Shown piece after piece: positions 21,812 through 32,404 of a DNA stretch of 64,000 bases. The stretch's first letter is position 1. Each line of letters opens with the position of its first letter. Origin of the DNA: Pyrenochaeta sp. MPI-SDFR-AT-0127 (Eukaryota; Ascomycota; Dothideomycetes; Pleosporales; Cucurbitariaceae); assembly GCA_020747015.1 (NCBI GenBank), contig JAGTJM010000019.1, positions 186,001 through 250,000 of the forward strand, in the 5' to 3' direction. A program made the translations under genes and the position numbers. The notes beneath the pieces are model-generated. The model searched no databases, was not told the origin of the DNA, and worked only from the letters and a program-made list of their open reading frames with translations.

Positions 21812-22837
21812 TAGGACGAAATTGGAGTTATTGAAAGAATGACCAGTAATTGAGTAACCAAGAGCTCAAGAAATATAGCCGCACAAGCGGTCTTGGACAT
21901 AAAGCTTTTTTTTCAGACAAGGACCCGGAGCCTCAAGAAATTGCGTACGCATGTGTATTTTTGGACTGTTTCGGCGGAAGGCACGATGACGGCATGTTTA
22001 GGTGACGCGTTATCCCCGGATCTGCTGAGACAAAACGCTACGAAGGACCGACTCAAAACCCACTCGTTCTAGAAGCCGGGTCGAAGTTGAACGCGGAGCT
22101 CAGGACCGATAGCGGGCCGCCTGGTCCTCGTCCAAACTGGAGGGGGAATGAAGATCGATAAGGCTCGAGTGTGATGCTGTTTTGCCGATCTTACAAGGGG
22201 TTCACGGCGAGGGATAGTTATGACATGATCAAATTACGACTCTGGTCAATATGTAATTGCTCGAGCTGATATCAATTCAGAGAATTCCAGACCTTGAACC
22301 GTTGAAAATTGACCTCCTGAGCGAGCGAAGAAATTGGAGTGGTGCAAATGGTTTCGTTGGGCAAGGACACTAGCATAGAACCATACGTCATCCATCCTGT
22401 CTTTCGAGCACCACCTCAATGGTAGTTCCTTAGCTCAAACTTCACTTGCAAATTTATTATTGATACTGCTAGTCTTAGTTTGCTCAAGTTGAGAATGTGA
22501 GCAGATAGATCAGAACTCATGCCATGTTCCTTAGTTGTTCGAAGTCACAATTATGAGACTGGGATTCATATTCTCATGTGGGATGTATGCTTAAAACAAT
22601 ATTCGTATGTGAGTATGGAGAAGGGATTATATTGGTGAGCGCTGGCCTGTCAAAATAACTCATGTTCAAGTTGAGAGTTGTGACAATAAATTTTCTGTGC
22701 ATGAGTTGCCTTGCTTTATGACATTATGAAAACAAGTAGAAATCCATACTGCTAATAACGTAACTCATAACCCACTACCGTGTTTCGTTCCGCTGATGTA
22801 CAGCCCGTCATCATTGAGACCCCATTTCTTTATATCC
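21812..22837. other. Intergenic region, comparatively AT-rich
   Basis: About 1 kb between two minus-strand secreted-protein genes. The second half is AT-rich, with loosely similar CAAGTTGAGA sites near 22482 and 22667. I see no open frame of note, tRNA or transposon. Confidence 0.45.
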
Positions 22838-23452
22838 TTAGACAGGTACTCTAGTTACACTAACCTCGACACAAGTAGGATTCTCAGGCTTTCCAGGTCC
22901 AAGTCCCCATGCCAGGCTTTGGTATTGATAGGCAGCATAGTACGTATTACAGGCGTACCAGCGAGAATACTCCTTCCAGTCAACTGCTCCATTGGGCGGG
23001 TTCGCGCTCCAATCCACGTAGCCCTGCACAACCAATTTGTTCCCCGCATCGAAAGCTAACATCTGCGGTCTATCCGACCCCGGACCGAGGATTGGGACTG
23101 CAATATCGGTCGTGGGCTCGTAGTTGAAAAACGCACTGGACGGGATGGGCGGGATGGAGGGCAATATCCAGGTCAGAATGCCAGGCGTGCCAAGGGAGTC
23201 CGCAGGCGGTTGAGAATAGACTGAGGTGTTGAAATTGAAAATGGCGGCATCGATTGGATTAGGTTTTGATGTAGTGTTGCTGTTACTGAGGCAAAGCGAT
23301 TCAAGTGCAGCTCCAGTATGGCATGCACTCAGTGTATCATTGATCACTCCATCAGCCGAGGTGACAACAAGATGGAAAGGTGCAGAGGTCTCATTGTAAT
23401 ACTGAGCGCTCACGGCTGCTATGAGTGATAGCACGAGTGATGTGCTTTTCAT
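22838..23452 (-). CDS. Small secreted DUF7907-type protein
   Basis: A single exon encodes 204 aa. The signal peptide MKSTSLVLSLIAAVSAQYYN is followed by APFHLVVTSADGVINDTLSA, SACHTGAALESLCL and GILTWILP. Then come IAVPILGPGSDRPQMLAFD, VVQGYVDW and a Cys-containing end with KPENPTCVEV. This order of blocks matches the fungal secreted family I know as DUF7907. Several N-x-S/T sites suggest N-glycosylation. Four Cys residues lie in the mature protein, enough for two disulphides. The function of the family is unknown; members are often listed among secreted or effector-like proteins. The promoter would lie in 23453-24000. Confidence 0.8.
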   Translation of the reverse strand: MKSTSLVLSLIAAVSAQYYNETSAPFHLVVTSADGVINDTLSACHTGAALESLCLSNSNTTSKPNPIDAAIFNFNTSVYSQPPADSLGTPGILTWILPSIPPIPSSAFFNYEPTTDIAVPILGPGSDRPQMLAFDAGNKLVVQGYVDWSANPPNGAVDWKEYSRWYACNTYYAAYQYQSLAWGLGPGKPENPTCVEVSVTRVPV

Positions 23453-24291
23453 ATTTGTTGTGCTTTTTGGTTTGCTGGTAGCGACTGGCAGGAGAGGATA
23501 AGGTATTAGATATTAAGCTGGAGATATGCTGTGGTTTGAGATGGCTCGTAAAGAGAGATGTAGCCTCCATTTATACTCACAAACCATCGTTGTTGCTCTG
23601 CAGCTTCATGCATCATTTCTGCTTCTCTGCATGGTTACACCCCGCAACGGTCAGGTGTACAAAAATCACGTCGATCCACATCATGAAGGTCCGCTAACCG
23701 GTGTTTTTGCCACCCCCATATTAATCCACTCCAACTGGACACTTTGCCGTATTCATTATCGCGGGAATACCTGATTGAGGGGTATTCGGCTTGAACGGGA
23801 TAATCATAGATCAGCGCAGTGCATTAGTGAGCGAAGCTTGTCCAAGCACCCGGACATTTTGTATGCTTGTGACACACCCGCTCCATTCCTCAATGGCGCT
23901 GTAGCTCCAGAGTGCTTTTTTACGAATCGATACTTTAGTGCAGCGGTGAGGGAGGTTTTAAGCAATGATGTAAGTGATGCAATATCGTAAGTATTGAGGG
24001 CAGGCTCTTTGGGTGCTGATTCAGCGTGGTACGAGGTGCTCCATACGAACCAACAGGTGACGTGCGGATACTCTGGTACTCCGGGGCAAAATGCTTTATT
24101 GTCTGCGAACAAAATGTCACAATGGCAGAGAATTGGTGGTTCCTGGCCAGTGATGGTGGCGTCCGGATGTAAGCCGGAGTTTGCTAGCGCAAACATGGAT
24201 TGTTTCGCGTCGCATGCCATTTGTCGATATACACTATAGCTTTGTTATACAGTCCACTCCAGCTAAAATCTCACGATATGACGATAGAGCG
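23453..24291. other. Divergent intergenic region
   Basis: This sits between the DUF7907 gene (-) and the small membrane-protein gene (+). A 138-codon minus-strand frame (23804-24220) crosses it but has no recognisable domain or intron-exon logic. It is not called. Confidence 0.4.
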
Positions 24292-24723
24292 ATGCTGGCT
24301 ACGTACTGCAGATCATTCGCGACCGCTGCCCGTCACCTGAAGAAGCCTCAGAACGTCCTCCCCACCCGAAAGAGTCCAGCACTACGACGCGCTCATCCAT
24401 CTCCTCAACCACAGAAGGCGCCACGCGTGAAGCCTCGGACATGGCGGACGAAGGACAAAAGCACGCTTGCACGTCTCCCTATCAAAGATACTTGGAAACA
24501 TGTATTGGTGGAGATGTTGCGTCCCAAGTCGAAGTATTTCGCGTTTGCATTCGTCATGCCAAATCACAGCAAGCGTGTTCGCATAAACAGCATCTTTGTC
24601 CTAGGTCTAGCAGTGACCGGGTCATTGTTGACCGTATGGGCGGTGGATACTGTTGTGAAGAGATTCTGGAGGATCGTCGAGGACGATGATGGACCAGATG
24701 CAAGAACGTCAGAGAAGATCTGA
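24292..24723 (+). CDS. Small probable mitochondrial single-pass membrane protein
   Basis: I do not recognise this 143-aa product. The chosen ATG gives MLATYCRSFATAARHLKKPQ, an Arg/Ser/Ala-rich, acid-free start typical of a mitochondrial presequence. The frame stays open 37 codons upstream, but that part looks untranslated. A Lys/Arg/Pro-rich segment follows, then a strand-like stretch (KYFAFAFVMPNHSKRVRI), one transmembrane helix (SIFVLGLAVTGSLLTVWAV) and an acidic tail (VEDDDGPDARTSEKI). The layout would suit a small inner-membrane subunit or assembly factor, but nothing identifies a complex. A chance open frame cannot be excluded at this length. Confidence 0.55.
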   Translation: MLATYCRSFATAARHLKKPQNVLPTRKSPALRRAHPSPQPQKAPRVKPRTWRTKDKSTLARLPIKDTWKHVLVEMLRPKSKYFAFAFVMPNHSKRVRINSIFVLGLAVTGSLLTVWAVDTVVKRFWRIVEDDDGPDARTSEKI

Positions 24724-25275
24724 GTTGCGCAGCCTGCAATTGTAGAACGTGAACGACCACCCAGAGTAATATATTCCGTATTGGAAGACTCACGCGATTC
24801 CGTCCTAGAGTCAACGTCAAGCTCACCGTAGACTAATGCCAGGCAATCCTATGTGCAGGGACATACTCGAGCCTATGGTGCCTCTGCGACTTCAATGTAA
24901 TGATGGGGCAATCCACACAACGGAGGTACAATATTGGCAGGGCTTTTGGTGGTTGGTGGTTGGTAAAGAGAGGCAGGAATTCACCTGGTATAGGAAAAAT
25001 TGGTACACTAGAGTTGTGAGGAGAGCGATAGTACGACGTGTCTATGTCAACATACCAGGACATTCTGCACGTGCAGGTACTTTAGGCCTCGCTTTAGGTT
25101 GCTACATGGACAACAGTACAGTATAGTACGGAAGTTATTTGAAATGAGATGCTACAGTAGCTTGGGCTACCTATCTATCTTTGTGAACCTTGCTTTGTTG
25201 TATATGCGCCCAGGAATGCCAACACCATTCAAATACACAGGCGTGAAGTATGCATTGACACACCCTTCACCACCT
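24724..25275. other. Convergent intergenic region
   Basis: About 550 bases between the stops of the small mitochondrial-type gene (+) and the membrane-protein gene (-). No coding or repeat signal is apparent beyond short overlapping open frames. Confidence 0.4.
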
Positions 25276-26495
25276 TCAGCGGCGGCGAACACTACCATCA
25301 TATCCACTAGCTCCCACAGCAATACCTGAGCCGTCATTGGTGTACCCACTATGGGATGATGCAGCAGTCTCTTTCACATCATCTTCAGCAGTAGTGCTCT
25401 GCGTCCGATACCAGCAGATCCATGTAATCCAGCAGAATATTACATCGAAGCCAACGCTGCTCACAGCCGGGTGCTCTAGCAGCGCATCCAAAATGCCGCG
25501 GAAGCCACTATACGCGTATGCCGTTGCGGTTGTCCTGGCCAGCATCAGGCCGGCATTTCCCAGCACAAGGGCCCACATGTAGTTGTGCACCTTGTCGGAG
25601 AAAGCTACGTCATTGTCATTGAAGTACCTGGTAGGTAGGATCGCACGTGCAAGTGGAAGAACTAGTAGCGCAACATGCGGAGCAAGTAACACCGGCATAA
25701 ATGCGGTAGGATGATGCCAATAGTGCTCATCCGCAAGTAGTAGAGCAGGATATGCAGTGGCAAGGATAGCAAACAAATTTAGAAGCCATGGGCCAAGCCA
25801 CTTTTGACGATTGAATCCCGTGGAAGATGGAGGTGAAGGTACTGGTGGGCTCAGTAGCAGTGTGAGAAAGAACAGATTCGTAGCAAAGCTGATCGCCACG
25901 ATTTGGCCGAGAAGCATGAATGCCCAAGTGTACTTGATTCCTCGACGGATGCCTTGGAACGTCAGTTGAATTCTGAGTTGATCAATATCATGTACATGCC
26001 TTTCTGCTCAAGGTACAGACCGAGCCCAAGGGCGAAGAAGAAGATCTGATGTGACCACCAATATCTTGAGTTGCCCACAATGACAGTCTCCCAAGCTTCC
26101 CTAAACAGACTCGTCTCTCTCAACCACAAGCCCCAATGCATGTGATGCGCATCCAGTTCGTAATAAGACCGCCACATTAGCCACGTCTTGTACGAGACAT
26201 TGAAGTACTGAATCATGAAACCCCAGGTGGTGAGCAGACTTCCCGCAGCCAGAGCTGAGAACAAGTAGACATGTTTTTTGGGTGGAGGTCTGGCGGTTGT
26301 TGACTTTTGGAGCACAGATGATCTCTTGCGTAGTTTCAAGATGATGAAGACAGCTACCAAGAAGCATGTGGTCAAGTACGAGAAGAAGATCAGGTACGGT
26401 CGCGTATTTGTATCAGCCCCATCGGGCGGAGGCTCGCGGTGCATGTAGCGGTTTGGAATGGAGTAGCCGGGTGGGGCGAATCCTGGGGGTGCCAT
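25276..26495 (-). CDS. Fungal multi-pass membrane protein of unknown function
   Basis: Two exons, 26495..26000 and 25952..25276, give 390 aa. They are joined by a 47-nt intron with a GC donor (AG|GCATGT), branch CTGAC and acceptor CAAG, phase 1. The splice recreates YLEQKG|IRRGIKYTWAFMLLGQ, which fits my memory of an unnamed fungal family whose members read (L/F)(F)xxEG(K/R)RRGI...WAYMLLGQ. The protein has a Pro-rich, non-signal N-terminus (MAPPGFAPPGYSIPNR), then about seven to eight hydrophobic segments (for example YLIFFSYLTTCFLVAVFII, FSALAAGSLLTTWGFMI, LLGQIVAISFATNLFFLTLL, FMPVLLAPHVALLVLPLA). The tail is Ser/Thr-rich and cytosolic-looking (TAEDDVKETAASSH). It is likely an integral membrane protein of the secretory system. 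No transport or enzyme motif is visible. Confidence 0.8.
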
Positions 26496-27110
26496 GGTGA
26501 GGATATTTTCGAAGGGGAGTACTCTAAGGCCATAACGTACAACTCGTAGTAGCAGCCTTTAAATGTCTGGTTGTAAGACGAGACGAAACGTGTCAGTTGC
26601 GGATCAATGGCGCAACTGCTTTGCCGGCAAATGTGTATTGATTAAACGGCTATCTTCATGCCAGGCTTCAGAAATGCAGCAGCTGTCGGTAATGATCCAA
26701 TCGCATCGGGCCCGTTGTTGCAGGGATCGTGATGCTCTCCACACCACGTGCTGGGGCGCCAAGAGTGACGGATCATCGTGACCTTTCCATGGTTCCCCGA
26801 ACTTCTGTTCCCGAACATTCTTTGCTCCTGCTTCTGCCTCGGATATTGCTCGCGCTGGTTACTCCTCCCCCGTATATACCACTGCGACTTGTCAATTCCA
26901 GGGTTGGGTACTCAGCCATCCTAACTGCCAGACACCGACGTCCCGGTGATGTCAGGCACACGGACGCTTGCAAACCCTTTCATTGGCTACTGTTTCAACG
27001 TTTGACACCTCACCGCCAGACCTCAATCGAGCGTGCAACTTTGTCTTCAGAGACATTTGTATATCTCCATACTGCACTCACTACTCATCGACTAAGAAAT
27101 TAAATTAACA
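26496..27110. other. Divergent promoter region of the membrane-protein and transporter genes
   Basis: About 615 bases between two divergent start codons. The transporter ATG at 27111 follows the A-rich leader AAATTAAATTAACA, a good fungal initiation context. A 124-codon plus frame (26729-27103) lies in this leader, but its translation is not protein-like. Confidence 0.45.
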
Positions 27111-28880
27111 ATGACCGACACGCCGCAGACGACTGCGGGCGCTGACCCGAAGGAAGCCAGGGTGCTTGAGCAACACTTGGACCCCGGCTACGAGTTTTCT
27201 GCAGAATTTGACCCAGCCACGCCAGCCCAGGAGTTTGAACCAGGTAGCTCTTCCAATTCCCTCCGTCAGGCACCAGAATCCTCTTTGCGATTACAAGGTG
27301 GCGATATCCACCGCGACCTTTACAAGATTGCCGGCCAGGCCAGGCGGCAGAAACTACACCAACGAGCAGCAACCTTCTCAGACACCCATCAGTTTGCACC
27401 CAGGCCTTCCGAGTCAGATGTGGATCATGATGAATTGCCGATCCGAGATCAGCTAGCTCCTGGAGGCATGAGACGACAATTCCTGCAGAGGCAAAGCCAG
27501 CGTGTTAGCTACATCTCGGAGCCTGTCACGCGGAACTTCATCTCATTCCTAGAATTGTATGGCCAATTTGCTGGCGAAGATCTTGAAGAGACGGATGATG
27601 ACGAGGTTCTCGAAGATGACGAAGAAGAAGAGCAGAATGAGCGGCGGCCACTGCTTGGTCGGCGGCAAAGTTCCAAGCGATTGAGGGCCCAGGGGGACGC
27701 CTCACAAATGAAAACCTTTTTCACCCTTTTGAAGGCATTCATCGGTACAGGAATCATGTTCTTACCCAAGGCATTCAAGAACGGCGGAATGCTGTTCTCA
27801 TCTATCACGATGATCCTAGTGTCGGCCATTACAGCTCTCTGTTTTGAATTACTCCTGTCATGCAGGAAACGATACGGCGGTGGTGGTTATGGAGACCTAG
27901 GTCAGATTGTAGTTGGACCTAGGTTCCGTGCCCTCATTCTTGTTTCCATCACGCTCTCCCAGATCGGCTTCGTTTGTGCTGGTTTGATCTTCACAGCGGA
28001 CAACCTAGCTTCATTCTTCGACGCAGTATCGCACACTAGAGATGCCCCACTGTCCACCAATGCGCTCATTGGAATTCAGCTTATCGTCCTTATTCCAATG
28101 GCATTCATTCGAAATATCTCCAAGCTCGGCCCCGCCGCACTCCTTGCCGACGTCTTCATCCTCATCGGCTTGACTTACATTTACTGGTATGACATCTCCG
28201 CGATCAGTAAAATGGGTGGTTTCCATCGTTCCATCGAGCTTTTCAATCCCCGAGACTTCACCATGACCATTGGCTCGGCGATTTTCACCTTTGAAGGCAT
28301 CGGCCTCATCCTCCCCATCCAGTCCAGTATGAAGCAACCGGAGCATTTCAGCAAATTGCTATACATCGTCATGCTTCTTATCACGGTCATCTTCACTTCC
28401 GTCGGTGTTCTCTGCTATGGCACCTTTGGTGAGAACGTTTCGGTTGAGGTCATCACAAACTTCCCTCAGACCAGCAAGCTTGTCAACGCCGTACAGTTCC
28501 TTTACTCGTTGGCTGTGCTAGTCGGCACACCTGTTCAACTCTTCCCTGCTATGCGTACCATTGAGCTTAAAATCTTTGGCCGTGCATCAGGCAAGCAGAG
28601 CAACCTTACCAAGTGGAAAAAGAATGCCTTCCGAACCGTTCTGGTGTTGTTCTGTGGCTTGATTGCAGCAGTCGGAGCAAGCGACCTCGATAAGTTCGTT
28701 GCCTTGATTGGGAGTTTCGCTTGTGTGCCATTGGTGTATATCTACCCCGCATATCTACATCTCAAGGGTGTAGCTGACAGGCCGTGGGCGAGGTTTGGAG
28801 ACATCGCCATGATGGTTTTGGGTGTTGTAGCTATGGTGTATACCACGAGCATCACAATTGCTAGGTGGGCTGAGACTTGA
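27111..28880 (+). CDS. avt3: Vacuolar amino-acid transporter (Avt3/Avt4-like, AAAP family)
   Basis: One intron-free exon encodes 589 aa. Residues 1-198 are hydrophilic and acidic, with a long Asp/Glu run (EETDDDEVLEDDEEEEQNE) and RRPLLGRR, a possible dileucine-type vacuolar sorting signal. From residue 200 the amino-acid/auxin permease fold begins with KTFFTLLKAFIGTGIMFLPK. About eleven hydrophobic helices follow, including LILVSITLSQIGFVCAGLIF and GSAIFTFEGIGLILPIQSSM. AAAP proteins of the Avt3/Avt4 type export neutral and basic amino acids from the vacuole to the cytosol. The long soluble N-terminus and the GTGIMFLPKAFKNGG signature are typical of that subgroup. Assignment to Avt3 rather than Avt4 is tentative. 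The gene shows no defects. Confidence 0.88.
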   Translation: MTDTPQTTAGADPKEARVLEQHLDPGYEFSAEFDPATPAQEFEPGSSSNSLRQAPESSLRLQGGDIHRDLYKIAGQARRQKLHQRAATFSDTHQFAPRPSESDVDHDELPIRDQLAPGGMRRQFLQRQSQRVSYISEPVTRNFISFLELYGQFAGEDLEETDDDEVLEDDEEEEQNERRPLLGRRQSSKRLRAQGDASQMKTFFTLLKAFIGTGIMFLPKAFKNGGMLFSSITMILVSAITALCFELLLSCRKRYGGGGYGDLGQIVVGPRFRALILVSITLSQIGFVCAGLIFTADNLASFFDAVSHTRDAPLSTNALIGIQLIVLIPMAFIRNISKLGPAALLADVFILIGLTYIYWYDISAISKMGGFHRSIELFNPRDFTMTIGSAIFTFEGIGLILPIQSSMKQPEHFSKLLYIVMLLITVIFTSVGVLCYGTFGENVSVEVITNFPQTSKLVNAVQFLYSLAVLVGTPVQLFPAMRTIELKIFGRASGKQSNLTKWKKNAFRTVLVLFCGLIAAVGASDLDKFVALIGSFACVPLVYIYPAYLHLKGVADRPWARFGDIAMMVLGVVAMVYTTSITIARWAET

Positions 28881-29695
28881 GAAAAATATAGGAGGAGGAC
28901 ACAAAGGGGAGTATAAATCATCGGCGCAAAGGTAGCGGCCACTGTTCCTAAATTTGCTTTGCATCACATTACGCATGGCGTTGTTGGAAACACTGAATTC
29001 GATGCTTTCCAAGCGAATAAGCAACGTTCGCTTTATATATATCAAGTCATTAGTACTATCATATTGTTGCCTTTCCCAGTTATATTCACTTCGTCCCAGT
29101 AGGATCGGCATGCATAGTATATCCCAACATACTCAAGCCGATATCACATATCATGCTCTCCATTTCCGCATAACAACAGAATCTGTGACCATGTCTCTCA
29201 CTGTGCATATCTCTTCATGTCACTGAAAGACAAAAATATGTGCCGGGTGTCTGGAGAAAACCGTTTCTGCAGGGATATCACAGGACAATGTTTGTTGCAT
29301 TGGGAAGGCACGTATGGTATGTATTGCCAGCAAGGAGTGCAAGCAAGGGGAGTAGAGAAAAGAGTATTTGGGCGACTAGCTCGGGAGAGACATGAAGAAA
29401 GGGATGAGAACGATCATAATTGCCCGAAGGCAACAACACCTATGCAATTGTTTCGTTGGCTTTGATATGCTTGTCTTAGTTGCTCGCCCTACATCAGCTA
29501 ACACCCTGGATTGTCCTATTGGCGTCTATCCATGCCCTGTACAAACCTGAAAAGCAAAAAGAAAAAAGCAATCAAATACTTAAGAGCTATCCAGGTCCCG
29601 GATTAGCGCCAGGACGGCGTCGTGGGGCGACGATGTAAATTGCCTGTTTGGGTCTAGCCGTGGGAAAACCTGAGAGCTTCAGTGGTCGGACCTGC
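28881..29695. other. Intergenic region before the GNAT gene
   Basis: About 815 bases hold the transporter 3' UTR and the acetyltransferase promoter. Small open frames at 28954-29226 and 29217-29465 have no recognisable product. Confidence 0.4.
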
Positions 29696-30295
29696 ATGCA
29701 GTATGCATCTCATCACCTCATGCATCAACAAACTGCCATTCCACCCTGGACCTTGCAATCCGTAACCTCCCATAATGCGGATGAAGTCTTGATTTTTGTC
29801 AACAATGCACGACGCGAACTTTTTCCCGATCTCCCTCTCTCGCCCGACGATGAATCCATGCTGCGGTACGGAAGCCGCTTCCTTGCGGCTCATGACGGGA
29901 AGCGAGTGATTGCTGTCATTGGCTACGTACCTTACGACCACCGCTTCGCTCATTTGGATTACCGCAAGGTGCAGACAGCAGAGGTTGTGCGTCTCTTCGT
30001 CTTGCCTGAATATCGGCGATGCGGACTGGCGGCGGCGCTATTCGCTGCGTTACGCGAACGGGCAGGAGAAGAGGGTCTTGAATGTTTCTATCTCCACACA
30101 CATCCGTTCCTTCCAGGAGCTATCCGGTTCTGGGAGAAGCAGGGGTTTCATGTGGTAGATGTCGAGGAAAACCCGATTTGGAGGACAACGCACATGCAGT
30201 TGATGCTCGAGGCAAAGGAAGACACTGTGCAGTATCTGGAACATCATATTCAACCAATATTGGCAAGTGTTCAAGGCCAAAAGTCTCATGTATAA
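29696..30295 (+). CDS. GNAT-family N-acetyltransferase
   Basis: A single exon of 199 aa from the first in-frame ATG (MQYASHHLMHQQ). The second ATG at 29720 would give 191 aa and cannot be excluded. The GNAT acetyl-CoA-binding motif A is clear: VVRLFVLPEYRRCGLAAALF, with the R-x-x-G-x-A pyrophosphate loop. It is followed by AALRERAGEEGLECFYLHTH and the motif-B-like RFWEKQGFHVVD. The N-terminal part (LFPDLPLSPDDESMLR) is the usual small helix region. The closest sense is of bacterial-type single-domain acetyltransferases common in fungi. The acceptor substrate cannot be told from sequence, and no signal or targeting peptide is seen. Confidence 0.83.
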   Translation: MQYASHHLMHQQTAIPPWTLQSVTSHNADEVLIFVNNARRELFPDLPLSPDDESMLRYGSRFLAAHDGKRVIAVIGYVPYDHRFAHLDYRKVQTAEVVRLFVLPEYRRCGLAAALFAALRERAGEEGLECFYLHTHPFLPGAIRFWEKQGFHVVDVEENPIWRTTHMQLMLEAKEDTVQYLEHHIQPILASVQGQKSHV

Positions 30296-30534
30296 CATTA
30301 TAGAAAGAATGTGAGTTGCAGACATGTCTTCAGTGGTGCTAGTGCTAATCTACAATGCAGCCCATACCTTGTATAGTATCATTCTATTCTTTCAACGCTT
30401 GTGTGTATGCTAGATTCTCCAGCAAGAGGCAAAATGCTAAGGCGATTTCACCACTCGGCTTCATGGATCTTGCGGTGTCGTGCTTTGCATGCTTCAAAAG
30501 AGCACAGATTATCTCTCAGGAACCTTTCTCCACT

Positions 30535-32196
30535 TTAGACATCTATGAGCGATCCGGTTGGGATTTTGCAAGACTCCATTGATCTCTTAGAACTCATCTC
30601 TTCATCCTTGCTTCCATTGCGGTTCTCTGATTCGCTATCACCATTTTCAGGTCGAACCCACTTGGCAACTCGTAAATCTGTGTGATGTGTATTATAGTTG
30701 AACTTGCATGGTCCCGGTTTTTGGCCTAGGCATCCGTTTCTCTGGCAAATGTGGCCGTGATAACAATCTAGGCGCCGACAGGCACCCTCGTTCTTGCAGG
30801 GATAAGTCTTCAAGAAATAATCAAGACAAAACCGTTGACCAGCAGTGATTGGAGAATGGTCAAACCCACAAGGATCGTTGCTGCATGATTTTTCGATATG
30901 AAATGCATTACATGGCTTTTTATCTTGAATTAGGGCATTATAATGATCCCAGTGAGCGGCGGTAGGGGTACGCAGGTAAATATCGAGGCGTTCGCCGGCT
31001 GCATTGACCGGAATACGTCCACGAACACTTTTAATCGGCAGCGGAGTTGTTGCGGTCAAGGATATCTTTGGTGATTTTCCTGTATTTACACCTTTTGTTC
31101 TTGGAGTGTTATTGATGCGAGGCCAGCACCCATTGCCCTTCCCAGAGAGATCTTTCTAATATCAACGTCAACACGGTTCTCTAGCCAAACAAGGATGAAC
31201 GAAAAGTTCAAATGGTTTCTTACAACCAAGGTACGGCCATTAAGGTCACGGAGAGTGGTTGCAGCAGCGCTGCTTGCGGCAAGAGAGTCGAAGGTCTGTG
31301 AGAACACCACTCCTTTTAGACCCAGGTGCGTGAGGCTTGTATCTTCAGCATCTCTTTGAACAATTGTAACCTTCTCAGCAAACACAGAATGCTCTTGCAG
31401 TACGTGAACGTACTTCACGCTGCCGCTTGCGCCAAAGAACAAGTGTTTGCACTGAGGGTCTTTGACATACATCTTGAAAAGATCTTAAAAGTGGTCACAT
31501 GAGCTTTCATGTCCAGTTAAATAGTCAGCAAACACCTACCAATGATTCTGCTCTCGACGGTAGCTTCATCAACGACATCCACAAAATCGAAGAAGGTCCC
31601 TGCACGTGAAAAGCCACCAGCAAACGCTCCGAGGGCACGGGAAAAGGTATTTGTCTTGATGATCTCGAGAGATAGTCCCTTCAAATTAGCGTAGACGCGC
31701 GCATCTATGCGGCAGATGTGCTCTTCCAGACCAAGCGTAGCAATGTATTCTGTAATAGCTTCTCGGAGCATCTTAGCTGCATGACCGCCGCCGCTCTCAG
31801 CGCCTTGCATAAGATTTCCCTTGAACTAGAAACATGATCAACAATGATCGGTATGCATGTGTGCGCAAGCCTCACCCTGTGACTGTGGGCATCAATAAGC
31901 GCGATAACATAAGGATCGGTCTCTCCACTTCTAGTGCTTGTGTTCTCGACCGCGCCGTGTTCGTCAGAGTGCTTTTTCAATGTGTTGTACTGTTCAAGTA
32001 ACTTCTGATATCTCTCTTGAATCTGTTCCACGGTAGATGCGCAATCCGTTGTAGTTGTCAAACCCTCCGTTAGCCCGCTGTAGGAATCCACCATAGTGAT
32101 ATCAGTTACTCCATGCTCTTGGTTCAGCTTCGTATCGTCCGGTTTGGGGGTGTTGTAGCCACCATCAAAATCTATCATATCATCTTCTTTGAACAT
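30535..32196 (-). CDS. CCCH zinc-finger protein with DUF7923-type domain
   Basis: Four exons (32196..31876, 31825..31540, 31483..31224, 31155..30535) give 495 aa. The junctions rebuild IDAHSHR|FKGNLMQG, ESRII(D)|LFKMYVKDPQC and GRTLV|KDLSGKG. All introns have GTGAGG, GTAGGT or GTAAGA donors and AG acceptors (51, 56 and 68 nt). An N-terminal coiled coil (about 55-85, VEQIQERYQKLLEQYNTLKK) precedes an alpha/beta domain (about 95-270, PYVIALIDAHSHR ... HLFFGASGSVKYVH) that I match to the fungal DUF7923. Two C-terminal CCCH fingers follow: C-x8-C-x4-C-x3-H at about 371-389 and C-x5-C-x4-C-x3-H at about 409-424. The DUF7923 fold resembles NYN/PIN-like nucleases in outline. RNA binding is inferred from the fingers, and any nuclease role is speculation. 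Confidence 0.85.
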
Positions 32197-32404
32197 TATG
32201 AAGATATGTATTCGTCAATGCTGGGTTTGAAACTGAATTGAGGTAGATGGAAGGACAGAGGAAGGAGTATTTGCTCACGAACGAAATAAGAAAGAGCGGT
32301 CTAGATTCAGGCAGTTGGGCCAATTTATTTTCACCTCGAGTTCGAAAAAAGTGTGAAATACCGCCCACCTTCACAAATAAAGCCCAATGATACTTCTCAT
32401 CACA

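Noticed and set aside
22440..22700. Loosely repeated CAAGTTGAGA segments
   Set aside because: Only two short imperfect matches with unlike flanks; not a credible repeat family.
23804..24220. 138-codon minus-strand frame between two small genes
   Set aside because: Cys-containing but with no signal peptide or domain; probably chance, though not excluded.
31086..31223. Read-through C-terminus of exon 3 in the CCCH gene (RNHLNFSFILVW...)
   Set aside because: A GTAAGA donor at 31223 with acceptor TTAG before 31155 leads in frame into the CCCH-finger exon.
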